From: Silene latifolia
Taxonomy: Eukaryota; Streptophyta; Magnoliopsida; Caryophyllales; Caryophyllaceae
NCBI RefSeq assembly: GCF_048544455.1
Contig: NC_133538.1
Coordinates: 18,628,969 to 18,692,968 of the forward strand
Direction of reading: 5' to 3'
Length of the DNA: 64,000 bases
Under the pieces are notes generated by a model, which did not search any database, was not told where the DNA came from, and was given only the letters and a program-made list of their open reading frames with translations. Below, one piece after another: positions 10,380 through 21,597 of the stretch (position 1 is the stretch's first letter; every line of letters starts with the position of its first letter). A program made the translations under genes and the position numbers.

Positions 10380-11822
10380 CACTACAAGAAATCCTATTTC
10401 GGGCGACTAAAAATGGCGACTGAAAAAAATAGTCGCCAAATTGGCGACTGAAAAAAAATTCGGGCGACTACTAGCTGTCGCTAATTTGGCGACTACCAAA
10501 TTCCTCCAAATTATTGGACCTGGCGACTGATTTTCAGAACGGGCGACTGAAATCAGTCGCCAAATTGGCGACTACCCCTCTGTCAGTCGCCATTTTGTGT
10601 GAACAAATAAAGTCTAGGATGACACCTCCCCCAGTCCTCACCTACTTTTACTTTTACCAACCCAAAAAAGCTCTTCTTTCTCTTGTTTTATCCGTCAACT
10701 TCATATCTCCATCTTCTTTTATTTTAGATTCTAACCCAACTCAGATATCTTCACCTTTCACTTGTTTTCCCAATAAAATCACAAATATTCAAAAATCTCC
10801 TAACATAATCTCATTAAAACAACATTAAGCTTCCTCACATTTTTAGTTTTATTAAGTCTCAATTCGAATCTCATCTTATTTTGATACTTGTTTGATTAAT
10901 TAAAGATATTATTTCTCTTTTCAGTTTTATTACTCTCTTATCTTCATCTTCCTCTTTTTGGATTTCATCTCATTAAAACAAGGTGTTGAGTTGGCCGAAA
11001 ACAAGACGAGAAGCAGTGGAGACGGATTCTAGGTGTTTTTTTATAGCTTTTGTAAGTATGTTCATGTAATTTATGTAAATTTAAATACTAGTTTGTAATG
11101 TAAATTTTTTTAAAGTATGTAAATGGAAATTGATTGTAATGGCTTTTGAAGTATGTATATTATGGCCGCACTTCAAATTATTTGGTTGTAGTACAATTTA
11201 GAAATTAAGCTATTACTTTTTTTGTATTTTTTTTTTCACATTTATTTTCCTTTCACTGGATGGTTGAATTGGATTGTGTATATGACATTACATCCTACAA
11301 GGTGTTGATTAAGAAAGTTGATTATTTGGATTTGAGGGTTGTTAAAGTGTTTTGGTAATTATCGTTTAATGTGCAACACCTTTTAATAAATGCCTAATTG
11401 TTGTTGAGAATTTCTAAGCACAAATATAAAGGTACAAAAAAGTAGTGGCCATCAATATTGCAAAGTTGCAGAGTCAGAGTTGCAGTGCCTTTTTTTATGT
11501 TGAAAGATAAAAGTGGCGACTGATTTCAGTCTCTAAAGTGGCGACTGAAATTATTTTTTGGAGACTGATTTCAGTCGCCAATTTGGCGACTACCTTAAAT
11601 TTCAGTCGCCAAATTGGCGACTACCTCTCAGTCGCCATATATCCTATTTGGCGACCAACATAGCAGTCGCCAAATTTGGCGACTGAATTCAATCGCCCGA
11701 ATCAAAATAGGCGACTATCGCTTGCTACTGTCCTCGGGCGACCAATTTCAGTCGCCAATTTGGTTTTAGCGACTGTTTTCAGTTGCCTTATATGGTCGCC
11801 CGAATCCTTTTTTCTTGTAGTG
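10380..11822. mobile_element. Non-autonomous CACTA (En/Spm-type) transposon
   Basis: The ends are CACTACAAGAAA at 10380 and its inverse complement ending at 11822. The flanks are TGT at 10377-10379 and TGT at 11823-11825, a perfect 3-bp target duplication as expected for CACTA elements. Length is 1443 bp. The outer ~200-300 bp on both sides are packed with direct and inverted copies of GGCGACTGA or its complement, the kind of subterminal repeats that CACTA transposase binds. The middle is AT-rich and encodes nothing I recognise, so it would depend on a transposase made elsewhere. It sits in the Tat pol between the second RNase H and integrase. Confidence 0.92.
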
Positions 11823-11825
11823 TGT

Positions 11826-12445
11826 GATGCAAGTAAACGGATGGCTCTTTGTCCTCTTGGGCCAGAGTTAGGAGGGAATTCGTTTTTGGTTTTGTAGTTG
11901 GGGATGGCTTGGTACCAAGGTTCGACATGGCTTTCCTCGTCGTTGTTGATGGCACAAATGTGAGCTGGCTCGCTCCTTCTGTTGACACATAGGGGCATCG
12001 ATGTCATGTCGTCAGGTATGTTGACGAGCGCGGCAAGTTTTGCCAGGGCATCAGCAAATTGATTTTCCTCTCGCGGCAAATGGAAGTAGTCGACTTGGTC
12101 GAAGAACTCGGCCTATGGATTGATCTTTGCTCGGTAGGGAGCTAAGCTGTCACTTCCGATTTTCCATAATCCGGACACCTGACTGATGATGAGCGAGGAA
12201 TCGTCATGGACCCTCAGTCTCTTGATACCAAGTGTGATGGCTGCTTGTAGGCCGATAAGGCATGCTTCATATTCAGCGGCATTGTTGGTGACGACGAAGT
12301 CTAGCTTGACTGAGATCGGAACATGTTCTCCCTCTGGTGATATTAGAAGGATTTCTACCCCGAAGCCTCTCAGATTAGATGCACCGTCGAAGTATAGGTC
12401 TCATGCGTCGGAGTCGGCACAAAGGATGTCTTCGTCAGGAAGTGA
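11826..12445 (-). pseudogene. Archaeal-type second RNase H of the Tat element
   Basis: Reading leftward, the conserved motifs of an RNase H fold appear in order: YFDGAS, NNAAEYEACLIGLQAA, VHDDSSLI and NQFADALAKLA. These hold the expected acidic active-site residues. Stops are present (TGA just before DLYFDG and TAG after YRAKINP), so the copy is broken. A second RNase H between RT/RNase H and integrase is a hallmark of Tat-lineage elements. The module would remove RNA from the RNA-DNA hybrid during cDNA synthesis. The frame runs into the CACTA insertion at 11822. Confidence 0.85.
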
Positions 12446-13846
12446 TCATGTGTCGGTCGTTGGATCCTCGTTGACGGGATTTTCTGCCAGGAAATCGGCG
12501 ACTGCCCTTCCCTTGATAACCTTGAGGGGTACAAACTTGAGATCAAACTCGGACAGCATGAGTGTCCACCTAGACAGCCTTCCGTTTAGTACGGGTTTCT
12601 CGAAGATGTATTTGATTGGGTCCATCTTGGAGTATATGTGGGCCGTGTAGTTGAGCATGTAATGCCGCAGCTTCTTTGTTGACCATACTAGGGCAAGGCA
12701 TGTCTTTTCTAGTTGGGTGTACCTTGTTTTGTACTCAATGAACTTTTTGCTAATGTAGTAGATGGCTCGTTCTTCGCCGTCGACTGTTTGTGCTAGCATT
12801 GCTTCCATGGCTATGTCGGTAACAGTCAGGTATAGGGATAAAGGAATCCCCGGTTGAGGTGGCATGAGGACAGGAGGCTTGGATATGATTTCCTTTATCC
12901 TGTCGAAGGCTTTTTGATAGTCGTCGTCCCAATCGGTGTGATCGGAGGCACGAAGCTTCTTGAATATTGGTTCACAAATCATGGTGAGCTTGGCAATGAA
13001 GCGGCTGATGTATTGGACTTGACCGAGAAATCCCCGAATCTCCTTCTCGTTCTTAGGTCGTGGCATTTGTTGGAGGGCTTTGATTTTGGTTGGATCAATC
13101 TCAATGCCTCTTTTGCTGATGACATGTCCCAAGAGCTTTCCGGAGGTGACCCCGAATGCACACTTCTGAGGATTTAGTCTCATGTTATAATTCCGCAGAC
13201 GAGCGAAGAATTTCCGAAGGGCACTGATGTGGCCGTCCCATTCTATTGACTTGACGATCATGTCATCGACATATACCTCTACCTCCTTGTGAATCATATC
13301 ATGTAGGAGAGTGGTAGCGGTTCTTTGATAGGTTGCTCCGGCGTTGATGAGACCGAAAGGCAAGACCGTGTAGCAATATGTACCCCACTGCGTAGTGATT
13401 GCAGTCTTGTGCATGTCTTTCTCAACCATTTTAATCTGGTTGTACCCAACATACCCGTCCATGAAGGATAGGAGGGCGTGCTCGGCACTATTGTCCACCA
13501 GAATGTCAACATGTGGCAAAGGGAAGTCGTCCTTTAGACTCGCCTTGTTCAGATCCCTGAAGTCGACGCAAACCCAAATTCTTCCGTCTTTCTTCGATAC
13601 AGACACAATGTTGGCCACCCAGTCAGAGTATTCAGACACTTTGATGAAACCAGCCTTGAACTGTTTATCCACTTCTTCCTTGATTTTCAGGGCCCATTCA
13701 GGATGCATTCGACACAGCTTCTGCTTCACAGGTTTAGCTCCGGGCTTAATGAGTATCCGATGCTCTGCAATTTCCCTGTCAATCCCAGGCATATCTCTGT
13801 AGGACCAGGCGAATACGTCCTTGTATTCGTGGAGGAGGTCAATGCA
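12446..13846 (-). pseudogene. Reverse transcriptase and first RNase H of the Tat element
   Basis: A long frame of 448 residues (13792-12446) shows the RT blocks: VCVDFRDLNKAS, FMDGYVGYNQI (about 110-120), LPFGLINAGATYQR, and YVDDM at about 174-178 with both catalytic Asp. GLLGHVIS-like and FLGQVQYISRF connection motifs follow, then an RNase H region (YYISKKF, YTQLEKTCLALVW). The upstream part (EYKDVFAWSYRDM) is in frame after a TAA at 13847-13849. The RT catalytic residues are intact, so decay here is slight. It would copy the element RNA into DNA in virus-like particles. It shares strand and order with protease upstream and the second RNase H downstream. Confidence 0.9.
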
Positions 13847-15024
13847 TTATTGTCTTCCCGAGGGGTCTAGGGTTGTCCCTATCCTAAGTTCTTGAGGTGT
13901 GTTGTCGGTTCCTACGTTAATAGGTTTGGTCTCCTCAATGACAGGGGTTCTGGTTTCCCATTTGTCAAGTTCTTTGGCTAGGTGAGGTGGGTAGTCACTC
14001 AAGTCAAATGCCTCATAGTCATTCAGAATCGCATTGCTGTTAAATTGAGACGAGTCATAAGAAAACTTAGCGTTCATTAAGTTGACACGAGCGAAAACTC
14101 GGAGAGAACAGACATCTCATGGTCGGTCAGAGGCAACACAGCAGAGGAGGTGGCCCCTGGAACAGGCTCCAGGTTATCACCTTTCATGGGAGTGAGGGTG
14201 ACCCTATTAGACTCAGCCTCTGAATCAGCCACGACTTTGTGATAAAACAGCGGGAAGGGGTCCTTGATTAGGACATCAGGAGTCTTAGGAGCTATGACAG
14301 ACTCTGGCTCTGACTCAGACTCAGATTCAGATTCTTCTTCACTTCCCTCTTTGAACATAGGGCCTTCTCCAGTTGTGATCTTGAGAATACGGCCTCGGCA
14401 ATCGGTCCACTTGACGGTCTTTCTCCAGCCTTGTGTAGCTTTCTCCGAGTCAGTGTCGGAGATCAAGGCGGTTGGGTCAAACTGGTTGTCCTTCAGGGAG
14501 ATGTTGATGAAATCCTCATAGTCGAGGTGCTTGATGTTATCCTCTCCAAAGAGGAGGGTGACAGCTTGTCCATCGAGGCATGACGACGGCTTAGACTCGG
14601 TTGATGCAGCTTCGGTGTTGTCGGAGATAAAGTAGCAGTCGTGGAAGACTTCCACACCCGGGTACCTGGTCTTGGCCAGAGAGTCATAGATCGACTCCGG
14701 AAAGCCATGGTAGAGCTCGGACTCTCCCTCGGGGATAAAGTATCCATTGAGAGTCAGATGAAAGGGACGGAGGATAACCCCGTGCTTCTTGCGTTTTCGA
14801 ACTAGGAGGTTCATCTCCTAGATATCTTCATCGGTAGGTTCATAGCCCAGTCCGAAGGGGATGTTGGGGACCTTAGCCTGTTTCAAGGGAGGTAAGGTTC
14901 TCTTCAATGGATTGAGGGGCAGACCTGGGAAGTAACTCTGGCGCATCATTATGCGGTTGACTGTGAGGTTGGCAAACTGGTCACAATCAAAGGGTGTTGA
15001 TTCATCAGTTATGGCGTTCACGGC
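13847..15024 (-). pseudogene. Acidic linker region between protease and RT
   Basis: Three consecutive frames (15021-14818, 14814-14077, 14077-13847) form the linker typical of Tat polyproteins. They are separated by TAG at 14818 and a frameshift near 14077. Recognisable pieces are QSYFPGLPLNP, NGYFIPEGESELYHGFPES and an acidic Ser/Glu run around 14320-14340. A segment PTALISDTDSEKATQGWRK matches the C-terminus of the gag-only element (48120-48165). No catalytic domain is seen, and its role is unknown. Confidence 0.7.
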
Positions 15025-15874
15025 TTAGAATCCCCACATTTCATTATCATCCTCCTCAATGGCTTGGGAGGCTATTCCCTTTCTCATGACGGCTTTGATC
15101 GGGGAAGCCGGAATCGTGATCGATTTCCCGTTGAAAGGGACCCTGATTTTCGGGTGGAGAGTTGAGGTAACTGCCTTGACGGCGTAAATCCAGGGACGTC
15201 CCAGAAGCATATTGAAGGAGGCGTCGATGTCGACGACCTGAAAACTGGTTTGCCTTTCCAGTGGTCCGGTTGCAACAGTTAGAGTGATAAGCCCTGCGAC
15301 CTTGCGACGAGTACCGTCGTAGGCGCGTACTACTTGATTTTTGGGGACCAAGTCAGCTTTCTTAATACCCAGTTTATGAGCCGTCTTGAGGGGAATGACC
15401 TTCATTGCGGACCCGTCATCCACAAGGACCATGGGCACATTCTTCTTAAGACATTGTACGGTAATGTACATGGCAAGATTATGATTGGCTCTGATGGGAG
15501 GGATATCCTCGTCAGAGAATATGACCGGGTTGTTCAAGTCAGGGGCGTCCCTTGTCATGTGCGCCACTATTTCTTCAGGGGAGGAGGTGGAGGGCATAGT
15601 TAATTTTCCCAAGGCCTGTAGCAAAGCCTGTCGATGCTCAAAGGATGTCGCGATCAGTTGCCAAATTGAGATTTCGGCTTTTGCCTTCTGGAGCTGCTTG
15701 AGGATCGAATGCTCGGGAGCCTTTGGTTGAGTGCCCATGTCCGGGACGACCATTCGTTGTTGGAACGACCGTTGGATTGTTCGGGTTCTGATAGGGGCGT
15801 CCGGATCGGGTAAGGTGACCAATCTCCTTTGCCTGCTTCCCTGGGACGATATAGACATCCTCAACATCATCTCT
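15025..15874 (-). pseudogene. Aspartic protease of the Tat element
   Basis: The frame ending at TAA 15025 contains the retropepsin core. VDDGSAMKVIPL carries the catalytic Asp in the Tat-specific DDGSA form, and FNMLLGRPWI is the flap-side LLGRPW motif. Upstream, HSILKQLQKAKAEISIWQLI is the usual spacer before the Tat protease. The beginning (VYIVPGKQAKE, TRSGRPY) reads in the gag frame, so one frameshift lies near 15720-15750. The protease would cut the Gag-Pol polyprotein inside particles. It cannot be made as a whole from this copy. Confidence 0.85.
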
Positions 15875-17521
15875 CTAGATGCCATTAATTTCGGAATTTC
15901 GATGGTACCTTGGAGGGGTATTCCTCGGTGGGCAGTTTTTGTGAGGGACATTTTTGTGGGGGTGATTCTCGTGAGGGTAGTTATTGTGAGGCTGATTATT
16001 GTGGGGCTGATTATCGTGAGGTGCATGCCAGAATGGTCGCGGGAGCAATCCATCCTGGTTAGGGTAGTTTTGGGTGCTCGGGGGACTCTCCCTCGGGCGT
16101 GGTGGTGTAGGATTAAAGATAAGTCGACGGTGGGCATCGTCAAGTCGGGTGATCCTTTCGGAGAGACTGGCTATAGCTTCCTCAACTTGTTGGAACATGG
16201 CAAGCATAGTTGCGGCACTGAACACAAATACCCCGTCCGAGGGATCTTTTTCCAAGGCATTCACCTCGTCATCAACTGGCAGGATGTGGTGTGAGCAGTC
16301 CAGGGTCGGCTCATCGTCGGAGATGGCGTGGATTCCCAAAGGGTTGGTTTTATTGTTCGGCTTAGTTGGCGGGGGTAAAGGCAATTCCCCTTTCTCAATC
16401 ATGTCTTGGATGATGTGTTTGAGTTTGAAGCAGGTTTCCGTATCATGCCCTTTTCCTTGAGGGTACTAACAGTAGGCATTGGGGTTCCAGAAGCGGGATT
16501 TCTTAGCATCAGTCAGATCCAGGGTGGGTCCGATTGGTTGTAACTTCCCCTGGTCCATGAGCCTCTTGAGGGCGCTTGCATAAGTTGACCCCATATTAGT
16601 GAACACTCTCTGGGGGCGCTCAGCTCTCTTGGCGGTTGGTTTAAGGAGGTTGACCTCATCAATCTTGTTCGTTTGACCATAAGGGCGATATCCGGTTAAT
16701 GTTGATCCTTGGTAGCCTCTACCAGTGGTTTTGGCTAAGACGCCCTTCCGGAGGTCATCTTCAATGCGTGTCCCGAGGATTTTCAGATCCTGGAAGGTCT
16801 TAATATTTTGGTACCTCAGTAAGTTGGCATACACTGGGCAGAGATTGTTGACGAACCTTTCCACCAAGGTTGATTCACTCGGCTTGCTAACCAGCTGAGT
16901 ACTTACCGTCCTCCAACGGGTTAAGAACTCGTGGAATCCCTTCTTGTCGTTCTGGGTTAGGACCCCAAGAGTACGGGTATTGGCTTGGATTTCAACATTG
17001 TCGGCATATTGCTTGGCAAATTCAACTGCGACCTCATCCCAAGTAGTAAGGTTCTTCGAATCAAGGGAGTAGTACCATTGGCGAGGGATCGGTTCCAGAG
17101 AGGACGGAAAGATCCGGGTGAAAAGTTCCTGTTTGACCCCTTTTATGGCCATGTAGTCTTTGAAGGCACGAATATGATTGAGTGGGTCCTCCACTCCTTT
17201 GAACTTGGGCACATCAGTCAGGGTAAAGTTGTCAAGTAATTGATCCCCAACAGGTTCGAACCTTCAGTTGTTCTCAAGATGGATATTGTTACCCCGGGCT
17301 AGGAGCTGTTCTTCCAAGACCTTTAGCCTCTTCTCGGTTTTCGTCAAAGGTGAAGTATTATGTTCTCCAGGTTCCTTATTTTCCAGGGCATCGATACGGG
17401 TCTCTACGCGATCCAGGGTGACCTTAAGAGCGGTGAGCAGGCTGGCTAGCTGATCAGTCATGACATCTCTGTTGTTATCATTATTGTTGTTGTTGACAGA
17501 CGAAGTTGAAGACGGGACCAT
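15875..17521 (-). pseudogene. Gag of the Tat element
   Basis: One frame starts at ATG 17521 and ends at TAG 15875, with internal stops TGA at 17264-17266 and TAG at 16466-16468. It encodes a coiled N-terminus (ALKVTLDRVETRIDALENKE), the retrotransposon gag core (TDVPKFKGVEDPLNHIRAFK, then WYYSLD, FAKQYADN, FHEFLTRWR) and a zinc-knuckle-like end. There the TAG falls between the first Cys and YPQGKGHDTETC. A His/Pro/Asn-rich repeat follows (PHDNQPHNN). The gag core aligns along its length with the intact gag at 46799-48193. Gag forms the particle shell and binds the RNA. Confidence 0.9.
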
Positions 17522-19084
17522 GGCTCTAAGGCAGAAAAACGGCTCTCATTACAACTCAATCCGACACGGTTCAAAGACTGAACGCAAACAACACAAAGGG
17601 CGAGACAAGGATCAGACTCAACAAGACAAGGATGACCGTGTGTGGTACCTCAGTGCTGAGTCGATTTATGACGTGACGGTGTTGACCGAACTTTTGACAC
17701 GCGTCCAATGTAGTGGCGTGGCGCCATTGGACGAGTCTCGTGGTGAGACGACTCATAAGTAAAGACCCATAAGTACGTTTGCTTCGACTCGATTGACACG
17801 AGGCGAAATTGGAACTGTGGACTGAAGTTTTCGAAAATAGAAATTTCCAAAAAAATTCATTTGTCGCTTTATAGACGACTTCCGAAGATAGATATCCTCG
17901 CAAGTCGGTCAGTTGAAAGGGTTGTCTTGAGTTTATTTGCAAAAGACGGTTTTGAGTTTGAATCGGCTCGGAAAACAATGTATTGTCTCCCAAGACGGTT
18001 TTTTGAAATTCAAAATTGTATGTTTTGAAAATCGAGTTTGAAATGTTTGAAGAGGTCTCGGGGATGGTGCATGGTCCTCCGGATCTCGAAAGTTTCTCGA
18101 GAAATGGGTGTGTGCTTTTCTCGGGTTTTGAAAGAGCCATTGTCGGCGCGAAACGGGTTAAAATTCGTGTCTATACGCGGCGATTATAACGGCGTAAAAA
18201 GGTGATTTGAAATGGTTGTAGAAAATCGAGTTTGAAAATCGTCATTACGACGGCCTAACAAGGCGTGTTGAAATGGTTATAAAAACCGGGTTTGAAAAAT
18301 CGTCATTACGACGGCCTAGAAAGGCGTGTGGAAATGGTTATAAAAACCGGGTTTGAAAAATCGTCATTACGATGGCCTAGAAAGGCATGTTGAAATGGTT
18401 ATAAAAAAACCGGGTTTTAAAAATCGTCATTATGATGGCCTAGAAAGGCGTCTGGAAATGGTTATAAAAAAATCGGGTTTTGAAAATTGTCATTATGACG
18501 GCCTAGAAAGGCGTGTGGAAATGGTTATAAAAACCGGGTTTAAAAAATCGTCATTACGACGGCCTAGAAATGCGTGCAACGGTCGGCGAAAGACCGAGGT
18601 TTGAAATGGCCATTATAACGGCGCAAAATGGTATTTTTGAAAGTTTGAAAATGACACGGAAGGACTTATGATCAAGTAGCACATAAGCACTCACAGTTTC
18701 ATTATATTATGCATAATGCTGACACGGGTTTTGGCTTAGAAGGGTGGGTTACACACCAACCAATCAAACCCCGATTTGCGAGAGGGATACCAATCCAAAC
18801 AAAATGTGTAAGGAGGGTGCCCTAGCCTTTTACTCGAAAGTGATGAAAGCACTTTGACGAAACAGAAATGTGTAACGTCAATGGTATGCTTGACTCAATC
18901 GGGATTCGAAACGCGGGGATGAGAAAACTCACGCCGACGAGATGAGCCAATTGGTCGAAGAGAGTTAGGTTGTGGGTCCGGACAAGGAACCCGACCGTGA
19001 CCGTAATATAATGAATGCATTTCAACCAAGACCTCGTTCGAGTCTCACCATATGGGGATCACAAAGATGTAAGTTTCCTAGTTA
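17522..19084 (-). other. Leader of the Tat element
   Basis: About 1.56 kb of untranslated DNA lies between the primer-binding site and the gag start. It contains the 60-bp tandem array listed separately; the rest is unique and shows no gene. Long leaders are common in Tat/Ogre elements. Confidence 0.7.
18170..18640. repeat. Tandem array, about 60-bp unit, seven to eight copies
   Basis: Each unit has the order CGTCATTACGACGGCC, TAGAAAGGCGTG, 'gaaatggttataaaaa' and 'ccgggtttgaaaa'. A unit contains two small potential hairpins (CGTC/GACG and GCC/GGC). Units differ by scattered substitutions and by the length of A runs. The array lies in the leader between primer site and gag. A plus-strand frame at 18353-18604 simply reads through the repeats and is not a gene. 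Confidence 0.9.
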
Positions 19085-19102
19085 TCCCCAGCGGAGTCGC
19101 CA
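19085..19102 (-). other. Primer-binding site of the Tat element
   Basis: On the minus strand this reads TGGCGACTCCGCTGGGGA, three bases after the LTR end TGTCCACA. The same 18 bases stand at 45685-45702 in the gag-only element. I believe tRNA-Arg has been reported as primer for Ogre-type elements, but I did not verify the tRNA. Confidence 0.85.
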
Positions 19103-19105
19103 ATC

Positions 19106-21597
19106 TGTGGACATCGGCCCACTTGTAAGCCCGGTCGATCTGCGGGCGTGCAGCGGTCTTTTGAAAGCCACGCTCGGCGGCGTAAAAATGCTTTCGACCG
19201 GATCGTTTTAGACCGGTCGGTTTCGTCTCGGTAAGAGTCTTGAAACGATTAGAGATGTTCGGAGTCGCCACCAATCATTTGTAGGATGCTTGGAACTCAT
19301 TCGAATCCACTTTATACCTCGGTCAAATGAAGCACAAAGCAGAGTTTGACATAGGTACTAAGGATAAGGAATCGTCCCTCTTTAGCATCCTATCTCTAGA
19401 ATGACTCTCGTACGCCCTGGATAAGGTCGTCCACTATCCAAAGTTTCTGAGTAAGAGGTGAAGGTACGTATTGGGAAGCCCTTTAACAAGACACCCAATC
19501 CCGCCATGAGCGCCTCTCTCTTGATCGATCTTGGTTGGTTGAATGCAAAAGTTGATAAAACGATTTAAATGCATGAATGCGCATCCAATAATTTAAACCT
19601 AACATGTGAGAGCTTTCTAAGTCGGTTGATTTAATCCAAGTATCAAGTATAAGATGTCGAGTTGGATTTATGGTTGATTTGCATGCAAGACGGAAATTAA
19701 ACATCCATTTACCGTATTAGCTTTATGGTGCATAACGCGATCCATTTGTCTTAGTAAGACATTTTGCAAATGTGATTTTTGAATGAGAAAATAGTCATCT
19801 GATCCGTCCTATATCCGGGTTGGCCGGAGTCGGGATCATCCTAGACTAATGCTGGAAAGGGAACTGACCCTGCAGCAGGCGGCCACATGAGGCGCGAGCC
19901 TGTTGGCGGTGCAAGGGAGTCTCCCCTGGTTTTGAAAATAAGAAAGAAAAGGCCTGTTTAGGCGCGGGTCAGTCAACGGTTATATGCCGTGCTCTGACCA
20001 TTTGAAAAACGTTTGTGAAACGTGTTGAAAAGTGGGTATTTAAACCCGTTTTGGTTTGAAAGGGTCGTTTAGACCGTATTTGTTGACTTGAGGAATGAGA
20101 CTCGAATAATCATCATTATTTTGATGATATTCGGTGTCGGGTTTGACTTGACATTGATAGTTTTGAGAATGATCATGAACTAATTATTTTAAGTTCATTT
20201 GAATATAATTAGTCGATACTCATCATCGTACCCGGGTTAAAATCCGGCATGGTATGCGGAACCAAGGACGACTTTGTGTTGGTGACTAATATGTTTATTT
20301 TGGAAATGTAAAGAAATGAAGAAAGGCTTTAAAATATCTCTCAAAATGTAAAGAAATGAAATAAATGGCTTTAAAATACCTTTTAAATGTTATTAACCAA
20401 ATATTATCACCGAAACACGGATTAAACCGTCATGGTATTAAGAACCAAGGGTGAAAAATGTTTTATGGTTAAAATTTGTAAAAATAAATAAAAGCGTTTG
20501 AAAACATTCGAAATGGTAAAAACCGATTACAAATATGAAAATAGATTAATGAGGAAGGACGAGAACAAACACGGTTGAGTTCTGACTTGGGCACCCCATT
20601 GAGGCGCGGGCCTCTGTGCAGAACAAGGGGCTTCTGCCTCAGGCCAAAACTTAGTTTTGGTTCGTCTATCCTATGTTTTGGATCGTGTTATGCATGTTTT
20701 AGCATGTTATGGTCATAAAACAAGCAAAGACATGATAAAAGAAGGAGTTTTACACCCTCACACTTACATGTTTGGTTATGGCGAGAAACCGACGTAAGTG
20801 TAACAACTCATTTGGTCGGAAAAGACTCGGTTTAAAACCGTTTTGGTAAGTAAAAAGAGTGTTTTATTAAGATTAGTGACGGTGTAGTGGGTCGAAATGG
20901 TCGGTCAAGTGATTTAATACACGATGACGGTACCAAACAATGTGTAAGGCTTGTATTTACGATCGGTAGGTCGTAAATACGCGTCGGATTGTGACTTAAG
21001 AAGTCGAGTTGAGAATTTTAAGGGAGTTAAGAGGGGGCGGACACTCGCATAAGTTCTCAAATGGGGGTATTTGAGGGGTATTTATAGGAAAATGAGTGGT
21101 TTTATGAGTTTTGAGCGACGTGGCCACCTGGGCTGCTCAAAGATGCGCGAGCCACGTCGCGGGTCTTCGAGTTGTCCTGTCACTTTCACACAAGTGCAAT
21201 CATGATTTGTTCCATCCTAGGATTTGTAGTCACATGTTTGGTACTTGAACATTCATGAATCCGGGAAATCTTAGTATAGAAGGTTTGAAATGGTTAGTTT
21301 TTTTGTGGTTGACTCGGTTTGACTTGTTGTTGGAGTCGGGATTTGAATTTTTGAGTCGGTTTTTGGTTCGGTGTCGGTTTTGACTCTATTTAGTGTCATT
21401 GCAACCCCGTCGTCGTGTATTAAACACTCCAGGTACTTTTAAAAAGTTTTGAAATGTTTTATTTTCGAAATCGTTTTAAGTTTTCCTACGTAAAGTTGTA
21501 CACAAACTGTCGATCAAACACCGCGATTCCAAAACATGTTGTAGTCCGATAATCATCAGGTATTTGTTGGAGTCTCAGCAGATACTGGGTATCTACA
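19106..21597 (-). mobile_element. 5' LTR of the Tat element
   Basis: Read on the minus strand it begins TGTAGATACCCAG at 21597 and ends TGTCCACA at 19106, giving 2492 bp. The start (TGTAGATACCC) and end (TGTCCACA) match the LTRs of the gag-only element at 42426, which supports membership of one lineage. A TATA box lies on the minus strand at 21079-21086. Several GAGGCGCGRGCC boxes (19891, 19961, 20601, and a variant near 21145) occur inside it. No second copy of this LTR is found in the window. Confidence 0.85.
21079..21086 (-). promoter_or_regulatory. TATA box of the Tat 5' LTR
   Basis: The minus strand reads CCTATAAATACCCC here, matching the plant TATA consensus. It would drive transcription leftward into the leader and gag. 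Confidence 0.65.

Larger units (their letters stand above)
9226..21597 (-). mobile_element. Tat/Ogre-like Ty3-gypsy element, visible 5' LTR to integrase
   Basis: On the minus strand the order is 5' LTR (21597-19106), primer site, long leader with a tandem array, gag, protease, an acidic linker, RT/RNase H, a second archaeal-type RNase H, and integrase. The second RNase H before integrase and the DDGSA protease motif mark the Tat lineage. The 3' polypurine tract and 3' LTR are not found. They may lie left of the window, with 1803-9225 (two antisense genes) as part of this element, or they may be lost. Several stops and frameshifts show it is dead. A CACTA element interrupts it. Confidence 0.85.

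Noticed and set aside
12186..12650. Plus-strand reading frame of 154 codons
   Set aside because: It is the reverse-strand shadow of the archaeal-type RNase H and the end of the RT/RNase H frame, whose conserved motifs lie on the minus strand.
18353..18604. Plus-strand reading frame of 83 codons
   Set aside because: It only reads through the 60-bp repeat units, antisense to the element, and has no independent support.
18170..18640. Regularly spaced repeats resembling a CRISPR array
   Set aside because: The units are contiguous tandem copies without unique spacers, lie in a plant retroelement leader, and no cas-like gene is present.
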